64,000 bases of DNA from Loxodes magnus. Its lineage: Eukaryota > Ciliophora > Karyorelictea > Loxodida > Loxodidae. Of the stretch, positions 36,160-47,900 are shown piece by piece (position 1 is the stretch's first letter; every line of letters begins with the position of its first letter). The DNA lies in NCBI GenBank assembly GCA_946699065.1, contig CAMPDV010001949.1:1-64000 (forward strand). Direction: 5' to 3'. The translations under genes and the position numbers were made by a program. The notes under the pieces are model-generated. The model was not told the DNA's origin. It saw only the letters and a list, made by a program, of their open reading frames with translations, and ran no database searches.

Positions 36160-36731
36160 ATCATTTCTGATTCTTTCTTTTTCTTATCTTTCATTAAATT
36201 TATTTTCTTCAAAAATGTTCTTTGACTTTTCTGAACTCACAGCAATACTTCGATAAATGTAATTGACTCTTGCAGTAGTAGCATATTTTCTTTACTTTCT
36301 TTGTTTTTTATTTTTTCTTTATTGTTAAAGAGGTTTTTACTATTTCCATTTTTTCAATAATTTTCATTTACTCAGGTAAATTTTGCTGACTTTAGAAGTA
36401 CTTCTAGATCAGTATAGTGTTTTCAATCTGATAATTTTACTCTTGAATTTTCTTAACTTGGATGTTCGTCTGGCTAAATTATTCTCTTAAGTATTTCTAA
36501 AGGGCATCTAATTCTATCACTAGGTTTGCCATCCTGAGGTCTAAAGTATATTTCAGCCCATGCTAGATCTATTCAGCATTCTCTTTGGGGAATTTCATAA
36601 CCTCATCCTGGAGATTTAAGATCAATTTATGAACTGTATCATGCCATCTGGTCATAAGAGTTAAACTCAGAAGCCTCCTGGTATAGGGCAGACTTCAGAA
36701 CAGGCAATAAACTTTTTCTGAATTCGGACAT
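36160..36731 (-). mobile_element. Coiled-coil and zinc-knuckle unit U2, related to U1
   Basis: The minus-strand unit starts MSEFRKSLLPVLKSALYQEA at 36,731 and after a frame change matches U1 closely: LNLQDEVMK, IQHGLKYTLDLRMAN, ELDALQKYLREQFSQTN. The knuckle CYYCKSQLHLSKYC lies at 36,242 to 36,283. The FKKGFY head of U1 is absent. Conservation of the coiled coil between U1 and U2 at the protein level, with many base differences, suggests the ORF was under selection before it decayed. Confidence 0.58.
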
Positions 36732-37169
36732 TTTTCTCAAAATTATAAGATTGATTTTCACGCTTATATACCCTGATAATTTAACATCTATTTTATTAAT
36801 TCAAGTAAGTAATTTAGGAAATTGCTATAGATACCTAATTATTCATTGCATATTTTAGTTTTTTTCATTCTTCTAAATTTTTTAAGTAGTTGCATTACAG
36901 TAATAATGGTGTATTTATGCTTCTTTTCATATCTTTTAAATTTTTAGGTTGATTTGTTTTATAAATTACATGGATCGATATATAAAGATCAAATAAGTAA
37001 TTAAATTTAATCATAGTATTGAAGAACATTTTCAGTCACTAATGAGAAGAAAAAATATTGCTAAATGGGGAAAATTATAATATCTTTTATTTGCGATGTA
37101 GTAGAACTAAAAGAACTTCATAGCTATAATGAGCAGGAAAACCAAAAAAATCATATCTATATGAAATGC

Positions 37170-38350
37170 CCCGTTAAAATTTAAATGGCTATTTAAAATA
37201 CATTTTCAAAATTATTTTCATGCTTTATTCGTTTTTTTTTAATTCCAGTTATTCCTTTTTTATATTTCAACTGTTTTTCCTCCATATTCTGTTTTTGGAA
37301 ATGTAAAATGTATGCATATAGTTTTAAATTGTTGATGGGTCACATTTTTATACCTCAACAATTAAAAGGCAGCTTTTACATCATAGATATATACTTGAAA
37401 TAAATTTATTTTGTAATTGGGATTATTTTAATAGAATAAATAGTCCTAAATATGCATCTTTCTATTTTAGTAATTGGTTAATTATCTAATTTCAAATTTA
37501 AGTTTTCTAATTTTTAATGCTTCTTAAAAATTAGATGCATTCAATTATATTGTTCTTAATGTGCAACATACTAAAATCTAATTGTTTTAGTTATTAATTG
37601 CTACATTTAATAGGCAGATTTTTATAGAAGAATCTTATTATCTGCTCAAGCTAATATAACACTTGAATTATGTTTTTTGATTCCAATTAGGAGCTTTTAT
37701 CTCCAAAATCTAATTAAAATGACATAATACAAAAATACTAAAACTGGTTTATGCAAACTTCCTTGTAAAATTATTTTGTTGAACTAAAATGTTTTAATAT
37801 TAATTCTATCTTTAATTTAATTTTAAACTAAAAGAGTTTTTGAACTGCAACTTCTTGCAGTTTAACGACCCCAACACTTCCTTCATGGGATAACGGAGAT
37901 ATCCTGTTGCTTTCGAAAAGCAGCTGCCAGGGAGCTCCATCGCTATGGACAGCCAGGCTTCAAGCTCCTACCAGGAGTGGATAATCAAGAGGAAGACGTT
38001 CCCTTGCAAAGGTTGATTTTGACCAGGGACTTTCTCAGCGACAGGAAAGGAACTTGTTCCTAGCCATAAAGTCAGAAAGTATGATTCAGAAGGTCAATCT
38101 CAGCTCCCACCATCTTTTTAATTATTAATTCTATCTTTAATAAACGATATTTTTAAGCTTTTTAGATGACTCTAATTTTTTTATTAGTTCAAGTGAAAGT
38201 TCGACTCTCTTAAATTGAGTAAATTAGATTTCTTTTAATGGAGTCAATATTTTCAACTTCTATCTATCTTGCAATATTAATCTTTCTTTTAGCATTTATT
38301 AGATGTTTTTCAATGATTAACAGTCTCACCCAACTATATTAAGTAGTTTA
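37170..38350 (-). mobile_element. LINE-2 copy 3, fragment interrupted by SINE T2
   Basis: From 37,797 downward the minus strand reads RT motif B (QGSLHKPVLVFLYYVILIRF), a decayed motif C (ILAWADNKIL) and the thumb up to about 37,170. Beyond the SINE, at 38,142 to about 38,350, it resembles the N-terminal RT helix seen at 5.05 kb (VELSLELIKKLESSKKLK). Motif A is missing, so there was an internal deletion before or after the SINE came in. Confidence 0.6.
37817..38122 (-). mobile_element. SINE T2, with perfect target-site duplication
   Basis: 306 bases, reverse-oriented copy of SINE T1, flanked by a perfect 19-bp direct repeat TATTAATTCTATCTTTAAT (37,798 to 37,816 and 38,123 to 38,141). The hairpin CTGCAACTTCTTGCAG is at about 37,847 to 37,862. 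The perfect repeat implies a younger insertion than T1. The pair forms a 12.4-kb-spaced inverted repeat by chance of two insertions. Confidence 0.82.
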
Positions 38351-38544
38351 TCTATTTTGCATAAATCTCATATATTAAAGATGAATCAAAATTTTTCTAT
38401 AAATAAACTTTATAACTTTTAATTAACTCTTTATCATATAATTTTAGAATATAATTTATTAGATAAGTAAACTTTCTGTTTTTCCAATATTCTTTGTTCT
38501 TTCTTAAATATTATTTTTATCATCTAAAAATTTAAATAAAATTT

Positions 38545-38760
38545 GCTTCTTATGAGGTTTTCAACCAGATACAAATATTTTTTTATATATATTAGATTCC
38601 TTTATCATTTTTTTACATAAATAGTCACCATTCTTCGGCTATCTAACTAAGGCTTCTTCTATCTCATATCTTTTTTAGTATATTATATTTTTATTTAAAA
38701 TCTTAATAGTTTTCTTCAATTTCTTTAATTATCTTTTCATTTCGGCGCTTTGAAGTAAAA
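38545..38760 (-). mobile_element. 3' remnant of an ORF1-only unit (K5)
   Basis: The plus strand shows GAGG-TTTTCAA-CCAG at 38,554 to 38,569, the hairpin of the K units in reverse, followed by a CATTTTTTTACATAAATAGT-like block that matches the 3' coding part of K2. The upstream part on the minus strand is too decayed to trace. Confidence 0.42.
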
Positions 38761-39512
38761 ATACTTTTTATTAATTTATGGGAAGAAATAAAATATTGCA
38801 TCTCTATATCTTTAATTTCTATTTAATTTTGAGAGAATTAAGTCTAAAACTATATCAATCTTGTTGTTATTTCAGTTTTTTAAATTTCTATTTAATCATT
38901 TACTTAATTAGATACAATATCAGTCTTAATTACTTCATAATTCATTTAAACATCCTCAATTTAGTTGGATTAGGATATGCTATAACTGTTCTTCTGTTAA
39001 AACTTTATTTGAGCAAATTAATTTCTTTAACATATAATTTCTAAAATTAATTTGTTTAATATGCTTTATTAATTCTCTTATTCTATTTGAAATATTTTAG
39101 ATTAGCTCATTCTGCTTGCTTAGAACTTTCCTTGTTTGTCATATTACTTAGATATAAATTTATTTTCCTTTTTGATTATTGAAATGTTATCTTATTTTTA
39201 ATAATCGTTATCCTTGATAAGATTACCAAGATTTTGGTGACTTTTACTTTTTTACTTAAAGTCTGCCTTATTCTAGCTTTTATTTGCTAAATTTAAATCT
39301 TTATAATTCTCAATTTTCTAGATTGTGTTTCTTTTAAATATTGGAATACCCTTCAGTGTATTTAGTTCCTAAGAAATTATTCGAAAATTTAGCATATTAT
39401 TTAGAAAAGAGTGAAGAATTATATATAAAAATAAAATAGCTCCTAAGAAATAACAGAACTTTGAACAAAACACTTAAACAGGAAAATTCTCTAAAAAAGC
39501 TAAATAATTACA

Positions 39513-39690
39513 ATGAGTGAAAGTGAGAAATATGATTCATATGACGAACATTAACCACTTGGAAATCAAGAATTAATAAAACTTCTGACACAAACTCAAA
39601 TAGAAATATTATCTAAGTCATTATAAGAGTTTATGTTCAAAAATAGATACCTCACTGATATAAGTTGAAAAATTAATAACGTCTTTGCTT
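39513..39690 (+). other. Short ORF, possible coiled-coil remnant
   Basis: An ATG after an A-rich stretch opens a frame reading MSESEKYDSYDEHQPLG and a leucine-rich helix (ELIKLLTQTQIEILSKSL). It loses protein-like character after the first TGA (about 39,669). It may be the start of a damaged ORF1-like unit or a small gene. It lies 200 bases upstream of U3 on the same strand. Confidence 0.3.
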
Positions 39691-39888
39691 GAGAAACAAT
39701 ATTAATCATCATAAGAAATAGAAAACAAACTGGAACAAAGAATTCTTTAAATTTAATAATAAATTCAGGTAACGCTATTTTCGTTTTAACAGAATTAATC
39801 CGATCCTATGGAAATAGAAAATGAAGCCTCAAATTAAAATAAACAGTAAACATTAATTTAAAATAAGTAGTAAATTAAAAAAATAAAA

Positions 39889-40725
39889 ATGGTAGAAGAG
39901 TTCAAGAAAGGCTTTTATACCACCTCCTAAAAAGGGGAGAGAAAGTAAGAACCCTCATCTTTAACTCACGCATCTTCTTCCTAGAAATAATCTTCTTCTT
40001 AAAACCTTCAAGAATAATAGACTCAACTAGGAACTTCCAGATCAACCTAAAAGATGGGACAAAAGCGCCAAAAGGCTACCCCGATGACACCAACTGAAGA
40101 GGAAGGACCTAGAAAGGTGCTGGAGATGCAAGAAGCAGCAGCCGTGCGAGAGTTTGCGATGCCATAGTTCCAGGAAGAACAGGCATAAATTTTAGTCGCA
40201 TTCGCTGACCTGAAGGAGGAAGTAAAGAGGCTACGATTAGAGAATAGAGCTCTAAAAAATCAAGTTACTGAGCTTAAGGAATGGAAAGAAAGCTTCTGGG
40301 AAGTCTACGATCGAGAGCAAAACACTTTCTTCAGGGAAATGGGATTGCTGCAGCAAAGAACAACTGTGCTTGAAGAGAACAGCAAGTAGCAATAGTAGTA
40401 GGAATTCAAAGTTAGGACAATTCAAGATCCAAAGGACATAGAAAGAGCTACTAAGTTACCGAGGAGACTAGACAAGAAATGAATTAGGAATAAACCAAGA
40501 TGTTTTGTATGCAAACAAACTGGACATAAATATAGACAATGTTAGAAATTGAAATTAATTAAATAATAGTACTAATATTAGGATAAGATTAGACGAGAAT
40601 TCTGTGACTAATTTTATCCCTCAGGAGGTAAATCTACGAACCGAAGTGGTACACAATCCAAGGCGACTGAAGAAAGAGTTCTGAAGAGAGCTGGTTCCAG
40701 CCAGGTTATCAAACTGGTCCTGTGA
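39889..40725 (+). CDS. ORF1-like protein of retroposon U3, intact in the reassigned code
   Basis: One frame of 278 codons runs from ATG 39,889 to TGA 40,723 to 40,725. It starts MVEEFKKGFYTTS (head shared with LINE-1 ORF1), then a polar Ser/Gln/Thr region, a coiled coil (LKEEVKRLRLENRALKNQV) and the perfect zinc knuckle CFVCKQTGHKYRQC at 40,501 to 40,542. An in-frame TGA at 40,480 precedes the knuckle and must be Trp for the protein to be whole. Just after the stop comes the hairpin GAGG-TTGAAAAT-CCTC, which keeps the K-unit loop but has a changed, still paired stem. No RT follows. The protein probably binds its own RNA; this is inference from ORF1 proteins. Confidence 0.72.
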
Positions 40726-40799
40726 ACACGAGGTTGAAAATCCTCCAAGTTCACTAAACTCCAATTTAAACTTTTTAATTTAATTTAGTAATAACTAGT

Positions 40800-41420
40800 A
40801 AATTTAAATTAAATAAGTGTTACATGAATAAAAGAAGAATAAAATGCTACGCGTGGAATAAATAACACCAATGAAAATACTGTTATTAACTAAGCGAAAT
40901 TTAAAGAAAGAATAAATAAGATTCTTTAAAAAAACTATTTAGGATATATCCAACATAAAGCGGAAAAATCTATAAAAAAAAGATCTTTAATTCAAATCTT
41001 AATCCTTGCAGAAATAATAAGAAACGCTACATGCAAGACTAAAACTATTTAGAATTCTAAAGGATGGTGCACTAATGAAGTGCTATGCCGCCTAACTAAG
41101 CCTAGTAGGAATTAATGACAACTAATGGAGACAAGCTGATAGAATAGGTCAGATGGCTGACTACTAAGGCTTTAACAAAGCTTTTTAACTTTAACTTTAT
41201 GAGATAGTTTCCAGTCTATTTCAATAGTTCTATTTTTATCTATTTAGCCAGATACTTTTTTATTTGGAATTAATTATATAATTTCTTATTTTATTCTATA
41301 GTTAAATAAAACTTTTATAAATATGAGAGTGAATAATCTTTAATTTCTAAGATACTTTCTTTTTACTAATATATTGATAAAACTTCTTGATAGCAAAGTA
41401 TTAATTATTTTGCTTTTAGT
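40800..41420. other. AT-rich spacer with a decayed SINE-like block
   Basis: Mostly AT-rich. At about 41,060 to 41,180 a less AT-rich block contains GGTGCACTAATGAAGTGCTATGC, loosely like the LINE-1-type hairpin, so it may be an old SINE. No gene is seen. Confidence 0.3.
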
Positions 41421-41429
41421 TGATAAATA

Positions 41430-41710
41430 AATTGGATTATAGAGCACGTAACATCTCGTTGGTGCGCAATTCTTTAAACTAAATTTTAAAATTTTAAAAA
41501 TTTCTCATTGGAGGTTACCCCAGTATTATCACTCCCTTGAAAATCCTTCTTCTAATAGGGCAGGTTTGGAGCTATGCCCTAAGATACTTAATCGTCTGGG
41601 ATCTATAATCTAGTGCTACTTGATGCCTCAATTCTTTCTTCTTGACTCCTACAAGATTCTTACTCAGTTCTTGGCTCATGGATACAAGAGTTTAAATTAA
41701 TTTCAGTAGG
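41430..41710 (-). mobile_element. SINE S5 (S2 family) with LINE-1-type 3' end
   Basis: The minus-strand element has its 3' hairpin at 41,441 to 41,473 (AGAGCACGTAACATC.. form, less well paired) and a short AATAAATAAATTGG tail side. Its body shares TGCTACTTGATGCCTC and a 5' AGGAGAACTAGTCCTCC block with S2 in reverse complement. It is more diverged than S2. Confidence 0.65.
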
Positions 41711-41749
41711 AGAACTAGTCCTCCGTATTTAAATTAATAAAATAATATT

Positions 41750-42830
41750 TGATATTAGCATTTTGATTCCCTCAACTAATGCTATATATCTATAAATAAA
41801 TGAGGATTAAATTATATGATAAACGATATAGATGCTATTATCCTTGTAAGTAGATTATAAGGAGATTTTATTAGTATTCTTTTATAATTAAAAGTGTAAG
41901 TCTTTTTATTAAAATTTGATTAATACTCTGTTCTTTAATAAGCAAAACTAAAATACTAAAGCTTCATATAATTGCTATTTATTATAGTTAGATAATATTA
42001 CTTTCATCTTATATTTAATAGATTTATATTATAAGATTAACTTATGCATATAATATTAATTCTTAGATAATTATTTACCATTCTAAACTAAATTTAAATA
42101 AAAATCCTATAAGTTAAATCACTCTCAATAATCAAAAGATTGGCAGGAGCAAGATTTCTGTCTTATTTTACCTTTATTCTTAAAGAGCTTTTATGTAGAT
42201 TCAATATATTTAAGGCAACGCATCTAGTTGGTAGAGGCTTGAAATCTATGATCATGTGTATGCATTCATTACTCATGGTGGTCTCTGTTTGCAGAAACTA
42301 ATTTTCAGAAGATTCCATTTATGTCTTAATACGTTTAGCTAAAGTAACACAGCGAGAGCTTAGCTGTCTGAAGTGTTGAAAGTTTATAATTATAAATGAT
42401 AGTGTAAGTATATATAAATAAACATCTGTAAAATGTGTCTATCTTGCTAGCTTAAAGAACTAAACAAGCAAAGTCTAAATAGTTATTTAGATGCTTTCTT
42501 ATTATATATTGCTGATAATTTTAATTATATAAACTTAAAGAAACTTGAAGTGATAGCAAGGTAGAAGTTTATAGTTAAACATAAATAAAGAATGATTTTA
42601 TTACAGTTCATGAATTTAAAGATTTCTTAGAAATACAAATTTTATTAGTTCTAGTTTTCTTCAATTGAATCAAGTAATTCCTAATCTCAGTTTATCTAAA
42701 AAGATGAACATACTTAACTAGATTAAGCTTAATAAATAATTTGGTTTAATGCTTGCTTTGTATGCTAATTAGATAGTATTATTTAAATTTAACTAAAAGA
42801 GTTTTATGACATATTTTCATTGTTGGAATT
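41750..42830. other. AT-rich region with one structured block
   Basis: AT-rich with no protein-like frame. A GC-richer block at 42,200 to 42,370 begins GCATCTAGTTGGTAGAGG, which resembles a tRNA D-arm/A box, but no anticodon stem or T-arm can be drawn after it. It is perhaps a tRNA-derived SINE relic. Confidence 0.35.
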
Positions 42831-42839
42831 GTTTCCTTC

Positions 42840-44844
42840 ATTTAAAGATGCTATAATGTTATTTAAAAGTTTTGTAACTCAAATACTTTCGTTTTCATCC
42901 TCCAGCTAGATCATCTTAGTCCTTAGTTTATTCCTTCTAATCTTCCATTTGCTCATCTTGTTCTTCTAGTTCTTCTTTTCCTTCCTCATTTTCATTATCT
43001 TCATCATTTTCTTCATTCTTTTCTTGTTATTTCACTTCTTTACCCCTTAATCTTAGAACTTTCTTATCATAAATCTTTTTACAATTCGAACAATTCTAAT
43101 CTCCTTTTAAACAATTCTTATGAAAAATGTTAATTTTCAATCAATGTATTTTAACTTGTTTTTTGGAAATTAATTGATATAATTTAGGTTATAGATTATT
43201 AATCTTCTAATGTCACATTATCCAATCTTTGCTATTAACCATTCTCGCATATCTATATAATAATCGCAATCCAGTATATGCTCAAATTAATCAAATTTTC
43301 CACAAATTCAATGGGGATTCTCAATTAAATAATGTCTATCTTAAAGGTCCTTGCGAAAGCTGTAGCTTATGTTCTGAATTTGTTATAGTAATTATTTCTT
43401 TCGATACTATTTATTTAATTTTGGATAGGTAATTTAGGGAAATTATTATTATTATTCTAATTATTCTATAAATAACTTTGCAGGTGACATCTTTTTAATC
43501 TTTAATTAGTTCTTCATAAAATTTATGTTTAATCTTACTTTTACCATATTTCGTTAGAGTATTAATGCTACTATTGAATTCCTAATTATTAATATCTGTT
43601 TATAATATTCAGATAATCTTGCTACTTAATCTCTATATTAATATACTTCTTACCAGTTTTTCTTAAAAAGGGATCCTATTGTTTATTAGAGAAAACTTAT
43701 ATTTTCATATCATATTTTTAAAAAACTCAAAGCCATTATATGCTTAACTTCCATTCAGTCAAGATCTATATATCAAGACTTATTAAAAGTATTTCCAGGT
43801 GTTTAAAGGCTTTTCTTGCTATAAATTTCATGTTTTTATCAATTTTATTAATATTACAGTAATTCCATTTTAATAAATCAAGGCTCTAATTCACCACCTT
43901 ATTCTGCTTTAGGGAGCGTGAACATTCTAACAAAGTCTTAAAATGTCAAGGTGTCACATTTTTATACCTTGCTAATATAAATACTGCCTTTTTCATAGCA
44001 GACAGATAATTGATTGAAGCCTGTTTTCAGTGATTAATTAAGTTTTTTTAATGAAGAATTGCCCCTAAATATAAAATTTGCTATTTTTATGTATTTTCAT
44101 TATTTCTAATCTTCAAGTTTAAGTTTTCCTTCTTTCCTTTATGCTTTTTTAGAAACTGAATCGCCTCACACTTGGAGGCATTTATTTTAAGGTAGGTTCA
44201 ATATAAAACTTTATTTGTTTCATCTATTAATGTTTTCATGATCTTTTTAGATTTGAAAGGAGATTAAATCATCTGTTCATACTCTGCAAGTGAAACTGTT
44301 ATTGAAGTTATTCCATTTAAACTCAATTATATTTTTTTTACTTTCTAAATGTCTGATAGCAATATCATAATATAGCAACGCTAACACTGGCCCATGCGAA
44401 CTTATTTGCATTACTCCATTGTTGTATTTAAGCTTTTTAAAATAGCTTCTATTTATGAGAAATTAAGAACTTAGATTTTAATAGAAAGATTCAAATGCTA
44501 GATTTGGGTAATAAAATAAATTATAGACCTATTTTAAAAATAAGCAAAAGAAAAAGCTAAAATAATAGTAACTTTGATTGACGTAGAGAAAATGTACGAC
44601 TTGATAGAAAGAAGGTTATTTTTTTATAAGTTGAGAAGTGTTAAATTACCTTTAGGATTAATATTAATAAGTTGTTTGCCTATTTTTCATAAATTCCATT
44701 TGCTTTGGGTGAATTAAGTTTCTCTAGTAAATTATATTGTATAATCTTTTTGTTAGAGATTTATCATACAACTTCAGTATATAATTTATTAGTGAAATTG
44801 GATGTCAATTTTTTCATTCGTCTTTATTATCTTTTTAAAAAATT
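42840..44844 (-). mobile_element. LINE-2 copy 4, 3' part, with an internal inversion
   Basis: From 44,840 down the minus strand reads IPIFQKDNKDEWKNWHPISL, NYILKLYDKSL and ..HPKQMEF. Then about 44,660 to 44,480 is inverted: RT motif A (TLIDVEKMYDLIERR) appears on the plus strand near 44,575. From 44,437 the minus strand resumes with motif B (SSHGPVLALLYYDIAIRHLE), decayed motif C (VWTDDLI), thumb, a C-terminal CGKFDQFEHILDC motif near 43,300 and an acidic tail to about 42,900. Its upstream half lies on the far side of LINE-1 copy C, at 50,338 to 50,720. Confidence 0.68.
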
Positions 44845-44910
44845 GGAATAATAAATAAATTTGATTATAGAGCGCGTAGCACCTCGTTGGTGCGCAGCTC
44901 TTTACATATC

Positions 44911-47900
44911 TCAATATATGTCCGTTTCTTCAAGTAAACCTTCAGATAATAGAAATTCTTCTCTTATTAGTTACATATCTTCCTCACTTTCCTCAATGTT
45001 AACTCTTTTCTTCTGTCTTCTATCTATCTACGTTTTATTAGATCTTTATTTCAAATTTAATTTATTTTTCTTACATATCTTACTAATTTTCATTTCTAAT
45101 TATTTTCTTCTTGATCAAGCTTTTATACACTCATAAAAATTATCCTTTTCCTGCTCTATAATCTTTTCCTATTTCTTTTTTTCATTCAATTTTCTTTTCT
45201 AAGTATCCTTTTTTTCTTTTTTCTAATATGTTTTTGATATAATCTTTTATTATCAAGTCAGTTTTTGCTCTTTTTTACTCTTCTTAAGCTCTAATGAATT
45301 TCTCGAATTTTGCCGTACCTCATATTATATCAAATAGTTCCATTCCTTGTCTTTCTACTCCTATTGTTCTTAACTTTCTAATACATATTTATCTACTTTC
45401 TTTGTATTCTGAGCATTTTTCTATGATGTGCCTTTCGTTTTCTCTTGCATTGTTACAGAAAGGGCATTGACTTGTCATAACTAGGTGTCTTTCTTTTAAG
45501 CAATCCTAGCTCCCATTACATCTCGTTCTTATTCTAAATAGATAACATATTTCTTCTTTTCTATTTTTATTATATCTCAATTAGTTGGGTGATCCTACTA
45601 CATATTCATAAAATCATGTTTTTCTATATTGTAATGTTGCTATCATTTACTCCATCCTTTCTCTATCTTCTACGTATACTCTATATTCCCATATTGCACG
45701 ATTAATGTTTTTCTTTCCTTTTTAATTGTTATTATCATCATCTATAAATATTTCTTTGTCTTCAATTTTTAATTCTACTTTTATTGCTGTGCAGTATTAT
45801 TCAAATATAAAATTCTCTTCTTTACTTAGGTCGAGCAATAATCCGTCTACGGTTTTTCCTTTGTTTCCTATTAAATTGCCTCTTAATCTCAACGTTTTTT
45901 GTCATAGGTAATGTTTAAATTTCATAAATTGCAATTCGTGTTCTAACATCTAATTGTGCACTTAAAAAGGGTCATCTATGATTGTTCGTAAAGATCTTCT
46001 CTACATTATTTCTAATTGCTCCATCATTTTTTTCCTACAAATTATTCGCAATATGGGATTACTTCTGTCCCATAACTGAAAACTGAGCTTACGAAGGTTT
46101 TTATCCTTATTTCTGCATTATATGGTGTTAATCCCTTATTCATTGTTATTTTTCTCAATATTCATGTTTGCATTTTTTATGCTGCTTCTAGTCTATTCTC
46201 TATGTGTTTTTAAAAACTGATGTTCTCTTCTATTATATGACCTAGGTACTAAAAGGTCGTTACTCTTTCGATCCTTAAATTTCCCACCTCGATAGTATTT
46301 CCAATATTTTCCCAGTTACTATTTTCTTCTGATTTTCATATCGTTCATTTTGTTTTGTCTGCAATTTCCAATTTGTACTTTTCTGCCCATTAAGTTAAAT
46401 TTTTGATTACTTCCTCTAATTATTCCCATTCGCTTATTAAGGATAGGTCATCTGCATATGCAAAACATCCTGCATATATTTCTTATGTTCATCCCTCTTC
46501 ATTTTTATAGTCTATTGTGATTCCTAGCTTTTAACTTCCAAGCTATGGAGAATTCTTGCTATTATTAAGGTAAATAGTCTTGGCGACGTTATGCTTCCCT
46601 GTTTTTGCCCATTATTTGTCGCGAATGACTTTGCTATTTAATCATTGATTTTCAGTTTAATTTCTTCTTCACAGTAGAAGTTTGTTAATAGTTTAATTAT
46701 CTATTCCGGTACTTTTAGATCGTTTAGGATTTATCGTATGTCCTTTCTTTGCACTGAGTCTTAAGCTTTCTTAATATCAACAAATATTACAAATAAATCT
46801 TTTTTGTTCCGCATTGACCATTCCTATACTGTTCTTAGGTTGAAAATTTATAGTGAGCATGATTTTCCTTTTTTAAAGCCATATTAATATTCGCTTTCAT
46901 CATTATGCAGATATCCTTATAGTTGCTAGAAAATTCATGCATCTACTATTTTTAAAACATGATTCAATAAAGAAATTGGTCTATAGTTCATCAGGTTCAT
47001 TTATCCTCCTTTTTTGCATATTAATATTATGTATTGTTGTTTCATCTCCTAAGGTATTACTCCCTCTTAAATCATCTTAACTATCATTTTGCAAGTTACT
47101 TCTGATAGTTTTTTTCCAACAGCTAAAATTGTTCCTACTTAAATTTAATCAGGTCCTGCTGCTTTTCATTTCGCCAATTAATTAATGCTTTCTCAAATTT
47201 CATATTCGTTTACCACTATTTATCTCTAGTTTAAGAATTTAGTTGGTATCGTATTATCGCCATCTTCATATAGCTGCTATCATTCGTTCCTGAAAGTCTT
47301 AACATCTTCTTTTGATAAGGGTACTTACTAATTATTTTTTCTATTAAGTAGGTTTTTTAGTTTCTTCCACATTTCTGTCAGGTTTCCTTTATTTACATTG
47401 TCCATAAATAGGTTAAGTTAGATTTTTTTAATCTATTTTCCTTGATTAAATGTATTCTTGTCTTACTCTTTGGTATTCTATATTCTACGTTTTTTTTATT
47501 TTCATTCATTTCTTTGTTATTCTTTATCCTTTGTTTTAATTGTTTGCTGCATTTTCTAAATATTTTATTACACTATTTTGCTGTTTCTGAGTATTTATGT
47601 ATCTTAGAGTTTTATGTTTTGAATTTTCCACATACTATTTAAACTCCTTCTTATATCTTTTCCTTTCATCATTTATAATTCTACGTACTGTTTAGGCTAT
47701 CAATTTCTTCTTCTTAGATATTTTATTGCATAAATCTTTCAAATTTTTTTATATCTCTTTTTCTTAAATAGTAGGTAATTTATTTTTCCTATCTTTTATG
47801 GTTCCTAACTTTTTTACCAATCTTTACCTATATAATACCAGGTCTATGGCCCCCTGTTACCTATGAGTAATAAAAATCACTTTTTATCACCTTCTCTCAT

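Noticed and set aside
25154-38122. 12.4-kb-spaced inverted repeat as the ends of one large DNA transposon
   Set aside because: Each copy has its own distinct target-site duplication in a different LINE-2 fragment, so they are two independent small insertions.
42200-42370. tRNA-like sequence beginning GCATCTAGTTGGTAGAGG
   Set aside because: The D-arm-like start is suggestive, but no anticodon stem, T-arm or acceptor pairing follows, so no tRNA was called.
42900-43200. RING- or PHD-like zinc finger (FHKNCLKGDQNCSNCKK) with an acidic tail
   Set aside because: The Cys/His spacing is partly right, but the upstream half of a finger is absent, and the stretch sits in LINE-2 copy 4 just downstream of its C-terminal zinc motif. 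It is treated as part of that element.
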